DNA of 64,000 bases from Halarcobacter sp. (GTDB lineage: Bacteria; Campylobacterota; Campylobacteria; Campylobacterales; Arcobacteraceae): contig JAQYVX010000001.1 of the NCBI GenBank assembly GCA_030145305.1, positions 235,357 through 299,356 of the forward strand, read 5' to 3'. Shown here piece after piece: positions 53,747 to 62,641 of the stretch (within the stretch, counting starts at the first letter, position 1; each line of letters starts with the position of its first letter). Made by a program: the position numbers and the translations under genes. The notes below the pieces were generated by a model. The model did no database searches, was not told where the DNA came from, and worked only from the letters and a program-made list of their open reading frames with translations.

Positions 53747-54100
53747 ATGAAAGCAATAATATTTATAGTTCATGGAAGTAAAAAAGAAAAATCAAATAAT
53801 GAATTTTTAGAATTAGTTGAAAACATCTCAAAGAAAGATAAAAAATATGATTTAAAAAAAGCAGCTTTTTTAGAGTTTGCAACTCCTGATATTAACTCTG
53901 TTGTAATTGAGTTTATAAAAAAAGGAGCAAAAGAGATTTACTTTTATCCTTTTTTTTTAAACTCAGGAAAACATGTAGTGGTTGATCTTCCTAATATAAT
54001 TGAAGATTTAAAAAGAAAATATTCTGATTCTAATTTCATTTTACTTCCACATTTTGGAAAATCAAAAAAAATTGAAGATATAATCTTAAATGATATTTAA
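53747..54100 (+). CDS. Small CbiX/SirB-type sirohydrochlorin chelatase
   Basis: A 117-residue protein with FIVHGSKKEKSNNEF and YFYPFFLNSGKHVVVDLPN, the two histidine motifs of the CbiX small form. It would insert iron or cobalt into sirohydrochlorin, for sirohaem or cobalamin. The single-domain length is that of the ancestral short form, which works as a homodimer. AAGGAAAG precedes the ATG. Confidence 0.8.
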   Translation: MKAIIFIVHGSKKEKSNNEFLELVENISKKDKKYDLKKAAFLEFATPDINSVVIEFIKKGAKEIYFYPFFLNSGKHVVVDLPNIIEDLKRKYSDSNFILLPHFGKSKKIEDIILNDI

Positions 54101-54113
54101 TAGAAGAACAAGT

Positions 54114-54626
54114 CTACTCTTGAATAGTCCAAATAAACTTCTTGGTATCAAACCCAGAGTTTCTTGCTTTTAAAAGTAGCTCTTCTTTTACTTTCTTATC
54201 AATTTTTTTATCTCTACTTAATATCCATAAATATTCTCTTGAAGGGCTTCCTACAAGGGCATATTTATAATCTTTGTCCACGTCTATTATCCAATAATCC
54301 CCATAAAAAGGTCTAAAAAAACTTACTTTTAGTTTTGAATTTGTATTATCAATAGCATATGCAATTCCTTTTGCCTCTTTTTTCTTATCATCTTCTATTT
54401 TTGTACATTTATTTATTACTTCAATTTTATTGTCTTCTATAAGATTGTATCTTGCAGTTACATTTTTACAACCTTTTTCAAAGAAGTGTTCAAATCTTGC
54501 TATTTCATACCAAGTACCTTTATAACTATTTATATCAACGCTTTTCTTAGTGCTTAAGTATTCATGTTTTGTGCTACAGCCTACAAAAAAAACTAATAAT
54601 GCCAAGAGTAAAATATTTTTCTTCAT
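54114..54626 (-). CDS. blc: Lipocalin lipoprotein (Blc-like)
   Basis: A 170-residue lipocalin from ATG at 54626, which has AAGGATTGAG upstream; a start seven codons earlier would lie inside hemH. The signal has the lipobox FVGC (C17 by this start). GTWYEIARFEHFFEKGC and LWILSRD are Blc hallmarks. It should sit in the outer membrane and bind lysolipid or fatty acid. A second lipocalin lies 6 kb away and lacks the lipid anchor. Confidence 0.85.
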   Translation of the reverse strand: MKKNILLLALLVFFVGCSTKHEYLSTKKSVDINSYKGTWYEIARFEHFFEKGCKNVTARYNLIEDNKIEVINKCTKIEDDKKKEAKGIAYAIDNTNSKLKVSFFRPFYGDYWIIDVDKDYKYALVGSPSREYLWILSRDKKIDKKVKEELLLKARNSGFDTKKFIWTIQE

Positions 54627-54637
54627 CTCAATCCTTT

Positions 54638-55573
54638 TTATGCACATTTATTTTTATATAAATCTTTTATTGTTTCAATAAAAAATCCATTATGATTTGG
54701 AGCTTTTGCAACTCTATAATCAAGAATTCCTACTTCGTCCGCTATTTCTTTATATTCAATTGATAATTCAAATTCAGTTTCTGAGTTATCAACAGTAAAG
54801 GAAATAGGATAAACAAGAACTTTTTTATCTTTCATTTCTTTTAAAGTAACATCCATATAAGGCTTAATCCACTCAACAGGACCTAATCTTGATTGATATG
54901 CCACATGAATATTTTTAAACTTGATTCCTTGCTTCTCAAGCTCTTTTTTTGCACATTCTACATTTTTTAAAACATGCTCTTGATATGGATCACCTTTGTC
55001 TATTAATCTTTGAGTTAAACCATGTGCTGAAAAAATAAGTTCATAATCTTCACTGTTAACATCACTTATCCTTTCTTTGATTCTTTCAACAATTGCTTTA
55101 TTATAATTCTCATCATCATAATAGGAATCTAGTGTTTTAATTTTAGCTTTTATTTTAAGTTTTTTTGCCCATTTTTCGAGCTCTTCAATAGATGATTTTG
55201 TAGTAGTTGAGGAATAATGTGGATACATAGGAATTGCATAAATCTCATCATAGTCTCGCAAATCTTCTAATACATCTTTTGCAAAAGGAGGAGTGTATCT
55301 CATTTTAAAGAAAACATCAGCATCTAATATTTTATTTAGCCTTCTTACTAATCTTTTTGTATGTCCAACAATTGGAGACATTCCTCCTAGTTTCGCATAA
55401 TTTTCTTTTGCCTCTTTTTTTCTTAAAGTCGTAATAAGAAATCCAATCATTGCACGAATGGGTTGAGGAGCTCCTATTATATATTTGTCATTAAACATAT
55501 TTGTTAAAAAAACTTCTACCTCATCTAAATTATTAGGTCCACCCATATTCATTAATACAATAGCTTTTTTCAA
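54638..55573 (-). CDS. hemH: Ferrochelatase
   Basis: A 311-residue ferrochelatase inserting iron into protoporphyrin. The opening LMNMGGPNNLDEVEVFL, the metal-site SAHGLTQRLIDKGDPY and the acidic SFTVDNSETEFELSIEY are seen. The start is TTG after GGAAAG. It lies between an SRPBCC gene and blc in the photolyase-linked group. Whether this is the organism's only ferrochelatase cannot be told. Confidence 0.9.
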   Translation of the reverse strand: MKKAIVLMNMGGPNNLDEVEVFLTNMFNDKYIIGAPQPIRAMIGFLITTLRKKEAKENYAKLGGMSPIVGHTKRLVRRLNKILDADVFFKMRYTPPFAKDVLEDLRDYDEIYAIPMYPHYSSTTTKSSIEELEKWAKKLKIKAKIKTLDSYYDDENYNKAIVERIKERISDVNSEDYELIFSAHGLTQRLIDKGDPYQEHVLKNVECAKKELEKQGIKFKNIHVAYQSRLGPVEWIKPYMDVTLKEMKDKKVLVYPISFTVDNSETEFELSIEYKEIADEVGILDYRVAKAPNHNGFFIETIKDLYKNKCA

Positions 55574-55636
55574 AACTTTCCTTTTTGTAGTATTTTATTG
55601 GTTTTAGAAGTTCTTTTGTATGCTTAATTTGTTATT

Positions 55637-56089
55637 TTATATTTTTCTTTGCTCTAATAAACCTTTTGTAATCCTATGTCTATATTCAAACATTGTATTA
55701 AGCTCTTTTCTTATAAAAAAGTCCAACAGCTCCCCTACTTTACCAAAAGGAAGTTCATAGTTAACTACATCTTTAAGCTCACACATACTCCCTTTTTTTG
55801 TAAAAATATGTGAATGTTCCCAATACTTAAAAGGTGATTTTACAGCAATATCTACAAGTAAATTAGGTCTTTGTAGTTTATCAATTTTAACATCCCATCT
55901 AGTAGGAATAAAGTATTTAACAGTTTTTATTTTTACTATACCACCTTCATGTGGTATAAAGTCTTTATTTATAAGTTCTAATTCTGTATCTAAAGGTGTG
56001 ATAGCTTTTAAATTATTCATGTTTAAATGAAATTCAAAAAGTTCATCAATATCACAGTTTAAAAAAGAAATTTTTTCAAAAGTTTTCAT
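55637..56089 (-). CDS. SRPBCC (START-like) ligand-binding protein
   Basis: A 150-residue helix-grip protein opening with FEKISFLNCDIDELFEFHLNMNNLKAITP and ending FEYRHRITKGLL. It fits the SRPBCC group often found beside TIGR01777 epimerases in photolyase clusters. It probably holds a hydrophobic ligand. Thirteen bases separate it from the epimerase gene. Confidence 0.82.
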   Translation of the reverse strand: MKTFEKISFLNCDIDELFEFHLNMNNLKAITPLDTELELINKDFIPHEGGIVKIKTVKYFIPTRWDVKIDKLQRPNLLVDIAVKSPFKYWEHSHIFTKKGSMCELKDVVNYELPFGKVGELLDFFIRKELNTMFEYRHRITKGLLEQRKI

Positions 56090-56102
56090 AATTTTTCTCT
56101 TT

Positions 56103-56957
56103 CTATTCTACTAAATTATTAATTGTATCTTCAATAGTTTCATATTTAAATTTAAATCCACTATCCAATAATCTTTTAGGTTTCGCACATTGTCCATCAG
56201 TAAGAACTTGTGCACCTTCACTAAATATTAAATTCAATGCAAATTGAGGCACAGGAAGTATTGTTGGTCTATGTAGTGCTTTTCCTAAGGCTTTTGTTAA
56301 TCCAAGATTTGTAGTTGGAGTTGGAGCTGTTAGGTTAAACACTCCTGTTAGTTCTTTATTTGAGTACACATGAAAATAAGCTTCTAATAAATCTTCTATA
56401 TGTATATAAGAAAAGCTTTGTTTCCCATTTCCAATAGTTCCTCCAAGACCTAATTTAAAAGGAGTTATCATTTTCCCTAATGCTCCTCCTTCTCCTAAGA
56501 CTATTCCAAATCTAAAGATTGCAGTTCTTATTCCAAATTCTTCTGCTCTTAAAGCTGATTTTTCCCAAGCTTGGCAAAGTTTACCTAGAAAATTATCTTC
56601 TAATTCATAAGATTCTTCATCATAACAATCTTTATTTTTATATATTCCAACAGCCGATGTTGAAATAAAAAGTTCTGGTTTCTTATCTGCTTGGTACATT
56701 GCTTCAGTTAAGGCTTGCGTTGTATCAATTCTACTTGCATAAAGAAGTTTTTTATAAGAGTTAGTCCATCTATTTATAATATTAGCGCCAGCTAAATTTA
56801 TAACTATATCTGCTTGGCTTATAATTGCTGTTAATTTTTCTGTATCTTTTAAATCTTCTCTTTTTATAGCTATTACTTTAAAATCTTTTGATTCAAATAA
56901 ATTTTTCAAGTTTGTTCCCACAAATCCTGAAGCTCCAGTTATTGCTACTGTTTTCAT
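56103..56957 (-). CDS. TIGR01777 family NAD-dependent epimerase-like protein
   Basis: A 284-residue extended SDR. The cofactor loop is ITGASGFVGTNL, and AGANIINRWTNSYKK, STSAVGIY and FNLTAPTPTTN are TIGR01777 marks. In this group the catalytic Y-x-x-x-K is commonly altered; here Y is in GIYKNKD. The reaction is unknown. It has a good AAGGAG and leads the pair with the SRPBCC gene. Confidence 0.85.
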   Translation of the reverse strand: MKTVAITGASGFVGTNLKNLFESKDFKVIAIKREDLKDTEKLTAIISQADIVINLAGANIINRWTNSYKKLLYASRIDTTQALTEAMYQADKKPELFISTSAVGIYKNKDCYDEESYELEDNFLGKLCQAWEKSALRAEEFGIRTAIFRFGIVLGEGGALGKMITPFKLGLGGTIGNGKQSFSYIHIEDLLEAYFHVYSNKELTGVFNLTAPTPTTNLGLTKALGKALHRPTILPVPQFALNLIFSEGAQVLTDGQCAKPKRLLDSGFKFKYETIEDTINNLVE

Positions 56958-56975
56958 TCTAAACTCCTTTGCAAT

Positions 56976-56995
56976 ATTATATTTGTAGTATTATA
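56976..56995 (-). promoter_or_regulatory. Two candidate -10 boxes upstream of the TIGR01777 gene
   Basis: On the minus strand TATAAT occurs twice, at 56990-56995 and 56976-56981, within a short repeated AT segment. The predicted leaders are about 26 and 12 bases, so the upstream box is the better fit. The region could contain the target of the LytTR regulator encoded just upstream. Confidence 0.4.
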
Positions 56996-57056
56996 TAAAA
57001 GATATGGGTTCTTTGTATAAATTTTATGTTAGTTTAGAAATTTAAAAGAGTTTAAA

Positions 57057-57779
57057 TCAAACACTTCTTTTTTCAATAAACTCTCTAAATTCTTTTGCTC
57101 CATCTTTAGAACTAGTAACTACATCATCAATATTTACAAAGGATATTTCCAATTTAGATTGTTCAATACTTTGCATAGATTTAATCTTATCTACATTTAC
57201 AATATAAGACCTATGTACTCTAAAGAAGTTCTTATCTTTTAGAAGTTCTTGCATATCTTGCATTTTTTTCCTAACATAAGCATCAGTCTCTTTTATTTTT
57301 ATAATTACCTCATCAAGGTCTGCTTTTATATAATAAATATCATCTAAGTCTATCATATAAATTTTAGAACCTCTTTTTGCAATTATTTTTTTAGAAGTAT
57401 TATTTTCTTTCAAACTATTATTTTTGATATATTTTTCTAATTTTTCTAGACTTTTTTTAATAGATTCATTTGAAATTGGCTTTAAAAGATAATCTAAGCC
57501 ACCACTTTGGAAAGCTTCAAGAGCATATTCAGCAAAAGCTGTTTGGAAGATTATAAAAATATTTGGATTTATATTTATTATTGTATTTGCTAGTTCTAAA
57601 CCTGTCATTGTTGGCATTGAAATATCTAAAAAAGCTACATCGAATTTTGTTTTTGAAACTTCTTTTATAGCATCAATTGGATTATTACATTGTATTATAT
57701 CACTTATGCCTTCTTCTTTTAATATTCTTTGCAATCTATTTAATGCTAGTTTTTCATCATCTACTATTAATGCTTTCAT
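57057..57779 (-). CDS. LytTR-type response regulator
   Basis: A 240-residue regulator with an N-terminal receiver (DDE at 7-9, phosphoacceptor D52 in FLDISMPTMTG, K in LLKPIS) and a C-terminal LytTR DNA-binding domain (about 130-235; FFRVHRSYIVNVDKI). Its kinase gene lies 28 bases upstream on the same strand. As the last gene of the photolyase operon it is a natural candidate to control that operon and its neighbours. Confidence 0.9.
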   Translation of the reverse strand: MKALIVDDEKLALNRLQRILKEEGISDIIQCNNPIDAIKEVSKTKFDVAFLDISMPTMTGLELANTIININPNIFIIFQTAFAEYALEAFQSGGLDYLLKPISNESIKKSLEKLEKYIKNNSLKENNTSKKIIAKRGSKIYMIDLDDIYYIKADLDEVIIKIKETDAYVRKKMQDMQELLKDKNFFRVHRSYIVNVDKIKSMQSIEQSKLEISFVNIDDVVTSSKDGAKEFREFIEKRSV

Positions 57780-57807
57780 CTTATTCCTTATTCTTAACTC
57801 TCTTAAG

Positions 57808-58797
57808 TTAATTTTTTAACCTAATAATAAAAACCATTATATCATTTTTGATTTCATAGTCTAATTTTCCCACATTTAAGAGTCTTAATCTATTTTCCAA
57901 ATTACTTAATCCCGTTCCAAATTTCACATTTTTACTTATTAAGCCATCGTTTGAAACTTCTATAGTTTTATTTTTTACACTTATTTTTATATTTAACTCT
58001 TTTTGAGTATATCCATGCTTTATTGCATTTTCAACAAGAAGTTGAATTGAAAACTTTGGAACCATTATTAGAGAATCTTTACTATTCATTTCCACTTTCA
58101 TTTTTATATTATCTTCAAATCTAATATTTTCTATTTTTAAATATGTTTGAACCATTTTTATTTCATGTTCTAAAGATATCATTGTATTTTTTGTAATTGC
58201 ATTTCGTAAAAATTTTGATAATTCAAGTGTCGCTTTTTCTGCTTTTTTTTGATCTTGATAAATTAATTCAGAAATAGAATTTAAAGCATTAAATAAAAAA
58301 TGAGGATTTAGCTCATTTTCCAAGGCCTTTATTTTTGTCTCTAAAACCTCACTTTTTATAGACTCGTTTTTATATTTCATTGAGATAAATTGATGAAGAA
58401 TAAGTCCAATCAAAAAGGTAAAAAAACCAATAATCGTACTAATATAAAACCAAAAAGGAGTAATAAAATCAATTATAAAAAAATCACCTAAAGAAAAGAG
58501 TAAAAAACTCAATAAAAAGCCTAAAAAGCCAGATAAAAAAGAGAATACAAAACTAATAAAATACCAAAATTTTCTATTTACTTTTGGAAGCACATAATCA
58601 TTTGAAATTGTAATTAATAAAAAAGCACTTAAGGATATAAAAACAGCACTAGAAGTTCCAAAAAGTATTGTAGAGAATTCTTTTAAATTAATATTTATAA
58701 AAAAGAAAAAAAGTGAGATAAGAAAACCAAAAGAAGCTCCTATTATAGTTATATATACCCAATCATTTTTTGATACTTTTAACTCAACACTTGGCAT
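57808..58797 (-). CDS. LytS/YehU-like sensor histidine kinase
   Basis: A 329-residue kinase with four hydrophobic helices at about 13-35, 42-65, 76-104 and 114-138 and almost no periplasmic part. The histidine-kinase core follows: H166 in NPHFLFNALNSISELI, the ATP-binding N box in LVENAIKHG and a late GTGLSNLENRL. It senses within or at the membrane. It overlaps the CrtI-like gene by 14 bases and partners the LytTR regulator downstream. Confidence 0.88.
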   Translation of the reverse strand: MPSVELKVSKNDWVYITIIGASFGFLISLFFFFININLKEFSTILFGTSSAVFISLSAFLLITISNDYVLPKVNRKFWYFISFVFSFLSGFLGFLLSFLLFSLGDFFIIDFITPFWFYISTIIGFFTFLIGLILHQFISMKYKNESIKSEVLETKIKALENELNPHFLFNALNSISELIYQDQKKAEKATLELSKFLRNAITKNTMISLEHEIKMVQTYLKIENIRFEDNIKMKVEMNSKDSLIMVPKFSIQLLVENAIKHGYTQKELNIKISVKNKTIEVSNDGLISKNVKFGTGLSNLENRLRLLNVGKLDYEIKNDIMVFIIRLKN

Positions 58798-60214
58798 TTA
58801 ATTCCTTATTTAATGTTTGAACACCTATTGCAATTCCAGGCCAACCTTGTCCTGCAAAAACTGTATCGCCTATATTATAAAGTCCTTTAAAAGGTGTATT
58901 ACAAGAGGGGGTTTGTAAAATATTTTTTAGTGTAATAGCTCGGCCTCCACAGTTATATCTATTTATATATCTTTTAAAAGTTTTAGATGTGGCTGAGAAC
59001 TTTTTTATTATATCTTCTTTTTTTATTGTTTCAAAATTCTCTAAAAAGTGATTTATAATAAAATCTTCTGTAATTTTTTTCTGCTCTTTATACTCTTGAT
59101 TATTCAAGTCTTTCCAAAATAGTGCTTTTGTATGAGTAGAGATTGTTACACTATATCCATTTTGAGACAATTTATTATCATCTTTTGAAGAAAAAGATAC
59201 AAAAAAAGAGTTTGAAATAGAATTAGGAATTTCATTTTTTAGAATAATTTGATAATGATGTAAAAAGTCTTTTTTTACATCTTTTGAATCAAGAGTAAGA
59301 TATATAACAAAAGCACTTTGATTACTAAAAGAAAACTTATCATAATATTTTTTTATATTTTCATCTTCAAAAAGGATAGAACTATTATAAATACTACTAT
59401 TTAAGATAATATTTTTTGAGCTATATTCATTTTTATTTGATAATATTTTATAAGAATTTTGCTCTTTGATTATCTTCTTTATTTCCTCATTTTTATGTAC
59501 ATTTATGTCTTCTAAAAGTCCATCAAAAATAGCTCCCATTCCACCATTTGAATAAAATACATCATGAAAAGGATAAGCTAGCCCAATACAAAGAGAAAGC
59601 AAAGAGATTCCCTCTGCTTTTGTTTGTAAAGTAATTAAAAGCTGAGCATCTATAAACTCTTTATACTCTTTTGAAATATTAATCAAAGTTTCATTTATAT
59701 AATTATTGGCATTTTTAATTAAATCAAAACCAAAAACAGAAAAAAGTTCTAATACTGAACTTGCTGTTTTTTTGTATGAATCTAATGAATATTTAGCATA
59801 ATGCAATTTTTTAAGTTCCCAAAATTTTTCATCTACTTCTTTTATTTTTTCCCAAAAAATCCTATTATTTTTATGGGGATACACTTTATTTAGATTTTCT
59901 AAAAAAGTCTCAAAATCCTTTACCCTATCTAAGACCTTATTATTTTGAAGTACTCTTATTGCAATTTCACTTTTTTTTATATCTGGAATAAAACCTGCTT
60001 TATCAAAAATATCTTTTACTGGATGATTCTTTTCATATCCTACAAAAGTTGTTGCACCTGCATTATAAAGATTTCCATATCTTTTAAAAGTGCTAGCACA
60101 GCCTCCAAGGTTAGAGTCTCTTTCAAAAAGTATTAAGTCTTTTTCTTTATTTAAACTTGAGATTAAAGTTCCTCCAATTCCAGAACCAATAACAGCTAAA
60201 TCAAGAGTTTTCAT
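58784..60214 (-). CDS. CrtI-like FAD-dependent oxidoreductase
   Basis: A 476-residue flavoprotein, like phytoene desaturases and isomerases, from ATG at 60214; an earlier start would lie deep in the photolyase gene. The FAD loop is VIGSGIGGTLIS with ERDSNLGGCAS; the C-terminus has GLYNIGDTVFAGQGWPGIAIG, a CrtI-type ending. There is no crtB or crtE here, so a carotenoid substrate is unproved. It overlaps the photolyase gene by 14 bases and the kinase by 14. Confidence 0.8.
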   Translation of the reverse strand: MKTLDLAVIGSGIGGTLISSLNKEKDLILFERDSNLGGCASTFKRYGNLYNAGATTFVGYEKNHPVKDIFDKAGFIPDIKKSEIAIRVLQNNKVLDRVKDFETFLENLNKVYPHKNNRIFWEKIKEVDEKFWELKKLHYAKYSLDSYKKTASSVLELFSVFGFDLIKNANNYINETLINISKEYKEFIDAQLLITLQTKAEGISLLSLCIGLAYPFHDVFYSNGGMGAIFDGLLEDINVHKNEEIKKIIKEQNSYKILSNKNEYSSKNIILNSSIYNSSILFEDENIKKYYDKFSFSNQSAFVIYLTLDSKDVKKDFLHHYQIILKNEIPNSISNSFFVSFSSKDDNKLSQNGYSVTISTHTKALFWKDLNNQEYKEQKKITEDFIINHFLENFETIKKEDIIKKFSATSKTFKRYINRYNCGGRAITLKNILQTPSCNTPFKGLYNIGDTVFAGQGWPGIAIGVQTLNKELNAKC

Positions 60215-61547
60215 TTTTTGCTCTTTTGAAGTTTTCGATTGCTTGCTTTCTTGATATTGAAACATCAACAATACTTTTTGGATACTCTATAAAAAGATTT
60301 GATGAAAGCCCATTTTCCATATGCAGAAGTTTGGGCTCTACATTTTTTAATTCAGGTATTACACTTTTTATAAAAATTCCTTCAGGGTCAAATTTTTTTG
60401 ATTGAGTATATGGATTAAAAACTCTAAAATAAGGACTAGCATCAGCTCCTGTACTAGCACCCCATTGCCAAGAACCAATATTTGAACTAGCTTCATAATC
60501 TAAAAGTTTTAAAGCAAAATACTCTTCTCCTTTTTTCCAATCCAAGAAAAGATTTTTTGTAAAAAAAGAGGCAACTATCATTCTTAATCTATTATGCATA
60601 GTTCCTGTATTATTTAAATGTCTCATTGCTGCATCTATAATAGGAACGCCTGTTTTACCTTCACACCATTTTTCAAAATGCTCTTGGTTTTCACTCCAAT
60701 TTATTTCTATATTATTAAAGTTTTTATTTTCTGATTGTGGGAAATGAAATAAAATACAATTATAAAATTCTCTCCAAAAAATTTCTCTTATAAAAAATTC
60801 AGACTCCACATCTTCAAAAGATTTAAAATAATTAAAAATCTCTTTAGCCGAGATTAATCCAAATCGTAAATGAACAGATATTTTTGATGTTCCATCTAAA
60901 TAAAAAAAATCTCTAGCTTCTTTATAATCAGCAATTTTTTCTTTAAATTCATCTAATAAAACATAAGCATCTTTTTTTAAAAAAGCTGGCATATTCTGCT
61001 CTTCAAATCCCATTTGTTTTAAACTTGGAATAAAATCATAATCAAACTCCATTTTTTCTAAGTTCTCATTTCTTTTAAAGGTTTCTAAGTTCTTTGAAGA
61101 AGTAATCATATACATGGATTTATAAAAAGGAGTAAACACTTTATAAGGTGTGCCATCAGCTTTTAAACTTTCATTTGGATTTAAAATAAAGGAATCTAAA
61201 TATCTACTAAGTGGTATAATTTTTTCAATCTCTTCATCTCTTTTTTTAGCATAAGAATCAAAATCTACTGAACATAAAACTTCATCAAATCCTTTTTCTT
61301 TTAATTTTGTAAAAACATTAATTGGTTCATCATAAAAAATAGCTAAATCTAAACCTAAGCCTTGTAGTTTTTTCTTTAATTCTAGAACTGATTTATATAT
61401 GAAAGTAACTCTTTTATCAATACTTGGAAGTTTATTTAAGATATTTTTATCAAAAATAAAAATAGGTAGAACATCTTTTTTTGCATAAGACAAGATTGCA
61501 TTATCAGATATTCTTAAATCTCTTCTAAACCAAAGAATTTGACTCAT
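60201..61547 (-). CDS. phrB: Deoxyribodipyrimidine photolyase
   Basis: A 448-residue photolyase/cryptochrome family protein. The opening LWFRRDLRISDN is the antenna-domain hallmark, and the FAD domain shows FIREIFWREFYN, GVPIIDAAMRHLNNTGTMHNRLRM and GSWQWGASTGADASPYFRVFNP. It repairs UV-made cyclobutane dimers using blue light. It overlaps the DUF523/DUF1722 gene by four bases (ATGA). Confidence 0.93.
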   Translation of the reverse strand: MSQILWFRRDLRISDNAILSYAKKDVLPIFIFDKNILNKLPSIDKRVTFIYKSVLELKKKLQGLGLDLAIFYDEPINVFTKLKEKGFDEVLCSVDFDSYAKKRDEEIEKIIPLSRYLDSFILNPNESLKADGTPYKVFTPFYKSMYMITSSKNLETFKRNENLEKMEFDYDFIPSLKQMGFEEQNMPAFLKKDAYVLLDEFKEKIADYKEARDFFYLDGTSKISVHLRFGLISAKEIFNYFKSFEDVESEFFIREIFWREFYNCILFHFPQSENKNFNNIEINWSENQEHFEKWCEGKTGVPIIDAAMRHLNNTGTMHNRLRMIVASFFTKNLFLDWKKGEEYFALKLLDYEASSNIGSWQWGASTGADASPYFRVFNPYTQSKKFDPEGIFIKSVIPELKNVEPKLLHMENGLSSNLFIEYPKSIVDVSISRKQAIENFKRAKNENS

Positions 61548-62494
61548 TTATACGCCTTTACACTCGAACGTAAAGCTAGTTCTTTAGGATAAGGATTTAA
61601 AAATTTTTGAGTAATTAAATATTGAATATCAAATCTTTTTGCATAAAGTTTTAATAGTTTAATAACAGCAATTAAAGGAATTATCTCTTCTTTAAAATCG
61701 TCAATTGATTCTAAAATTTCATCTTTTTCATCTTTTGAAATTAGTTTTTTAAAATATCCATAGATGTGTAAAAGAACATTGTAAGTATTTGAAATACTTC
61801 CTTTTAAACTTAAAGATTCTAAAAATGCAAGTTTATACTCTTCTAAAACTATTTCTAGCTCTTTTTTATCATGATTTGCAACTATATTTCCAAGTTTTTT
61901 ATATGCTGCGTGTGATTTTGCATAAATTAAATATTTATAAGAAGTATGAAACTGTACTAAATCTTTAAAAGATGGACTTGTTTTTAAAAACTCAAAAATA
62001 TGCTTATATGCAAATATTTGCATTAAAAAATTTTCTCTAAGCCAAGCATCATTTAATCTACCTTCTTCTTCCAAAGGAAGTAAAGGATAACGCTCTTGAA
62101 TCTGTTTTGCAAAAAGCCCTACTCCTTTTTTCTCACTTGGAGTATTTGTTTCTTGATAGACTTTAACTCTTTCCATTCCACAAGTTGGAGATTTTGACTT
62201 TAAAATGAATCCACATAATTCATCATCTTGGATTTGTTTAGCACATTTAATAGAAATATCTTCTAATTCTTTTGTTACATCTTTTTTTGTATTTGAAGTA
62301 ATCACATTTATTTTATTATCAATCTCTACAAGTCTTATAGCTTCTCTTGGAGTAGAGAATATAATTTTTTCAGGACAATAAGGAACAAATTCAAAATATT
62401 TTTGTAAAGTTTTTACGATAAATTGATCTCTTGCATGAGCGCCATCATATCTACACATATTGCCTAAAAGGCAAGAAGAAACACCTATTTTCAT
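61544..62494 (-). CDS. DUF523-DUF1722 protein (YbgA-like)
   Basis: A 316-residue fusion. The N-terminal DUF523 half (about 1-150) has GVSSCLLGNMCRYDG and SPTCGMERVKVY with conserved cysteines. The C-terminal DUF1722 half (about 190-310) has FHTSYKYLIYAKSHAAYKKLG. YbgA in E. coli lies next to phrB too; the biochemical role is not certain. It leads the five-gene photolyase operon. Confidence 0.88.
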   Translation of the reverse strand: MKIGVSSCLLGNMCRYDGAHARDQFIVKTLQKYFEFVPYCPEKIIFSTPREAIRLVEIDNKINVITSNTKKDVTKELEDISIKCAKQIQDDELCGFILKSKSPTCGMERVKVYQETNTPSEKKGVGLFAKQIQERYPLLPLEEEGRLNDAWLRENFLMQIFAYKHIFEFLKTSPSFKDLVQFHTSYKYLIYAKSHAAYKKLGNIVANHDKKELEIVLEEYKLAFLESLSLKGSISNTYNVLLHIYGYFKKLISKDEKDEILESIDDFKEEIIPLIAVIKLLKLYAKRFDIQYLITQKFLNPYPKELALRSSVKAYK

Positions 62495-62519
62495 ATTAAA
62501 TCCTTTTTATAATTGCCTA

Positions 62520-62525
62520 ATTATA
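62520..62525 (-). promoter_or_regulatory. Putative -10 box for the photolyase operon
   Basis: On the minus strand TATAAT lies 26 bases before the ATG of the DUF523/DUF1722 gene, with AAGGAT between. The upstream sequence shows no clear -35 or repeat. Confidence 0.4.
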
Positions 62526-62628
62526 TAAGAATAATATACTTTTTGTATCTTTTGGATGTTAGTTGATATTTATTTTTTTAAATCTATTGCAAAATGTAAT
62601 CAATCTTAATACTTTTGTTTTAATCAAG

Positions 62629-62634
62629 TAGAAT
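62629..62634 (+). promoter_or_regulatory. -10 box of the radical SAM gene, probable leaderless start
   Basis: TAGAAT ends seven bases before the ATG at 62642, so transcription should begin at or near the start codon. No Shine-Dalgarno is present before the ATG. Confidence 0.4.
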
Positions 62635-62641
62635 AGACATT

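Noticed and set aside
53747..55573. A haem/sirohaem gene cluster formed by the CbiX-like gene and hemH
   Set aside because: They face each other on opposite strands, and hemH belongs with the photolyase-linked group; shared tetrapyrrole chemistry alone is not enough.
58784..60214. Carotenoid biosynthesis operon
   Set aside because: Only a CrtI-like flavoprotein is present; no phytoene synthase or geranylgeranyl diphosphate synthase is in the window, so a carotenoid pathway is not claimed.
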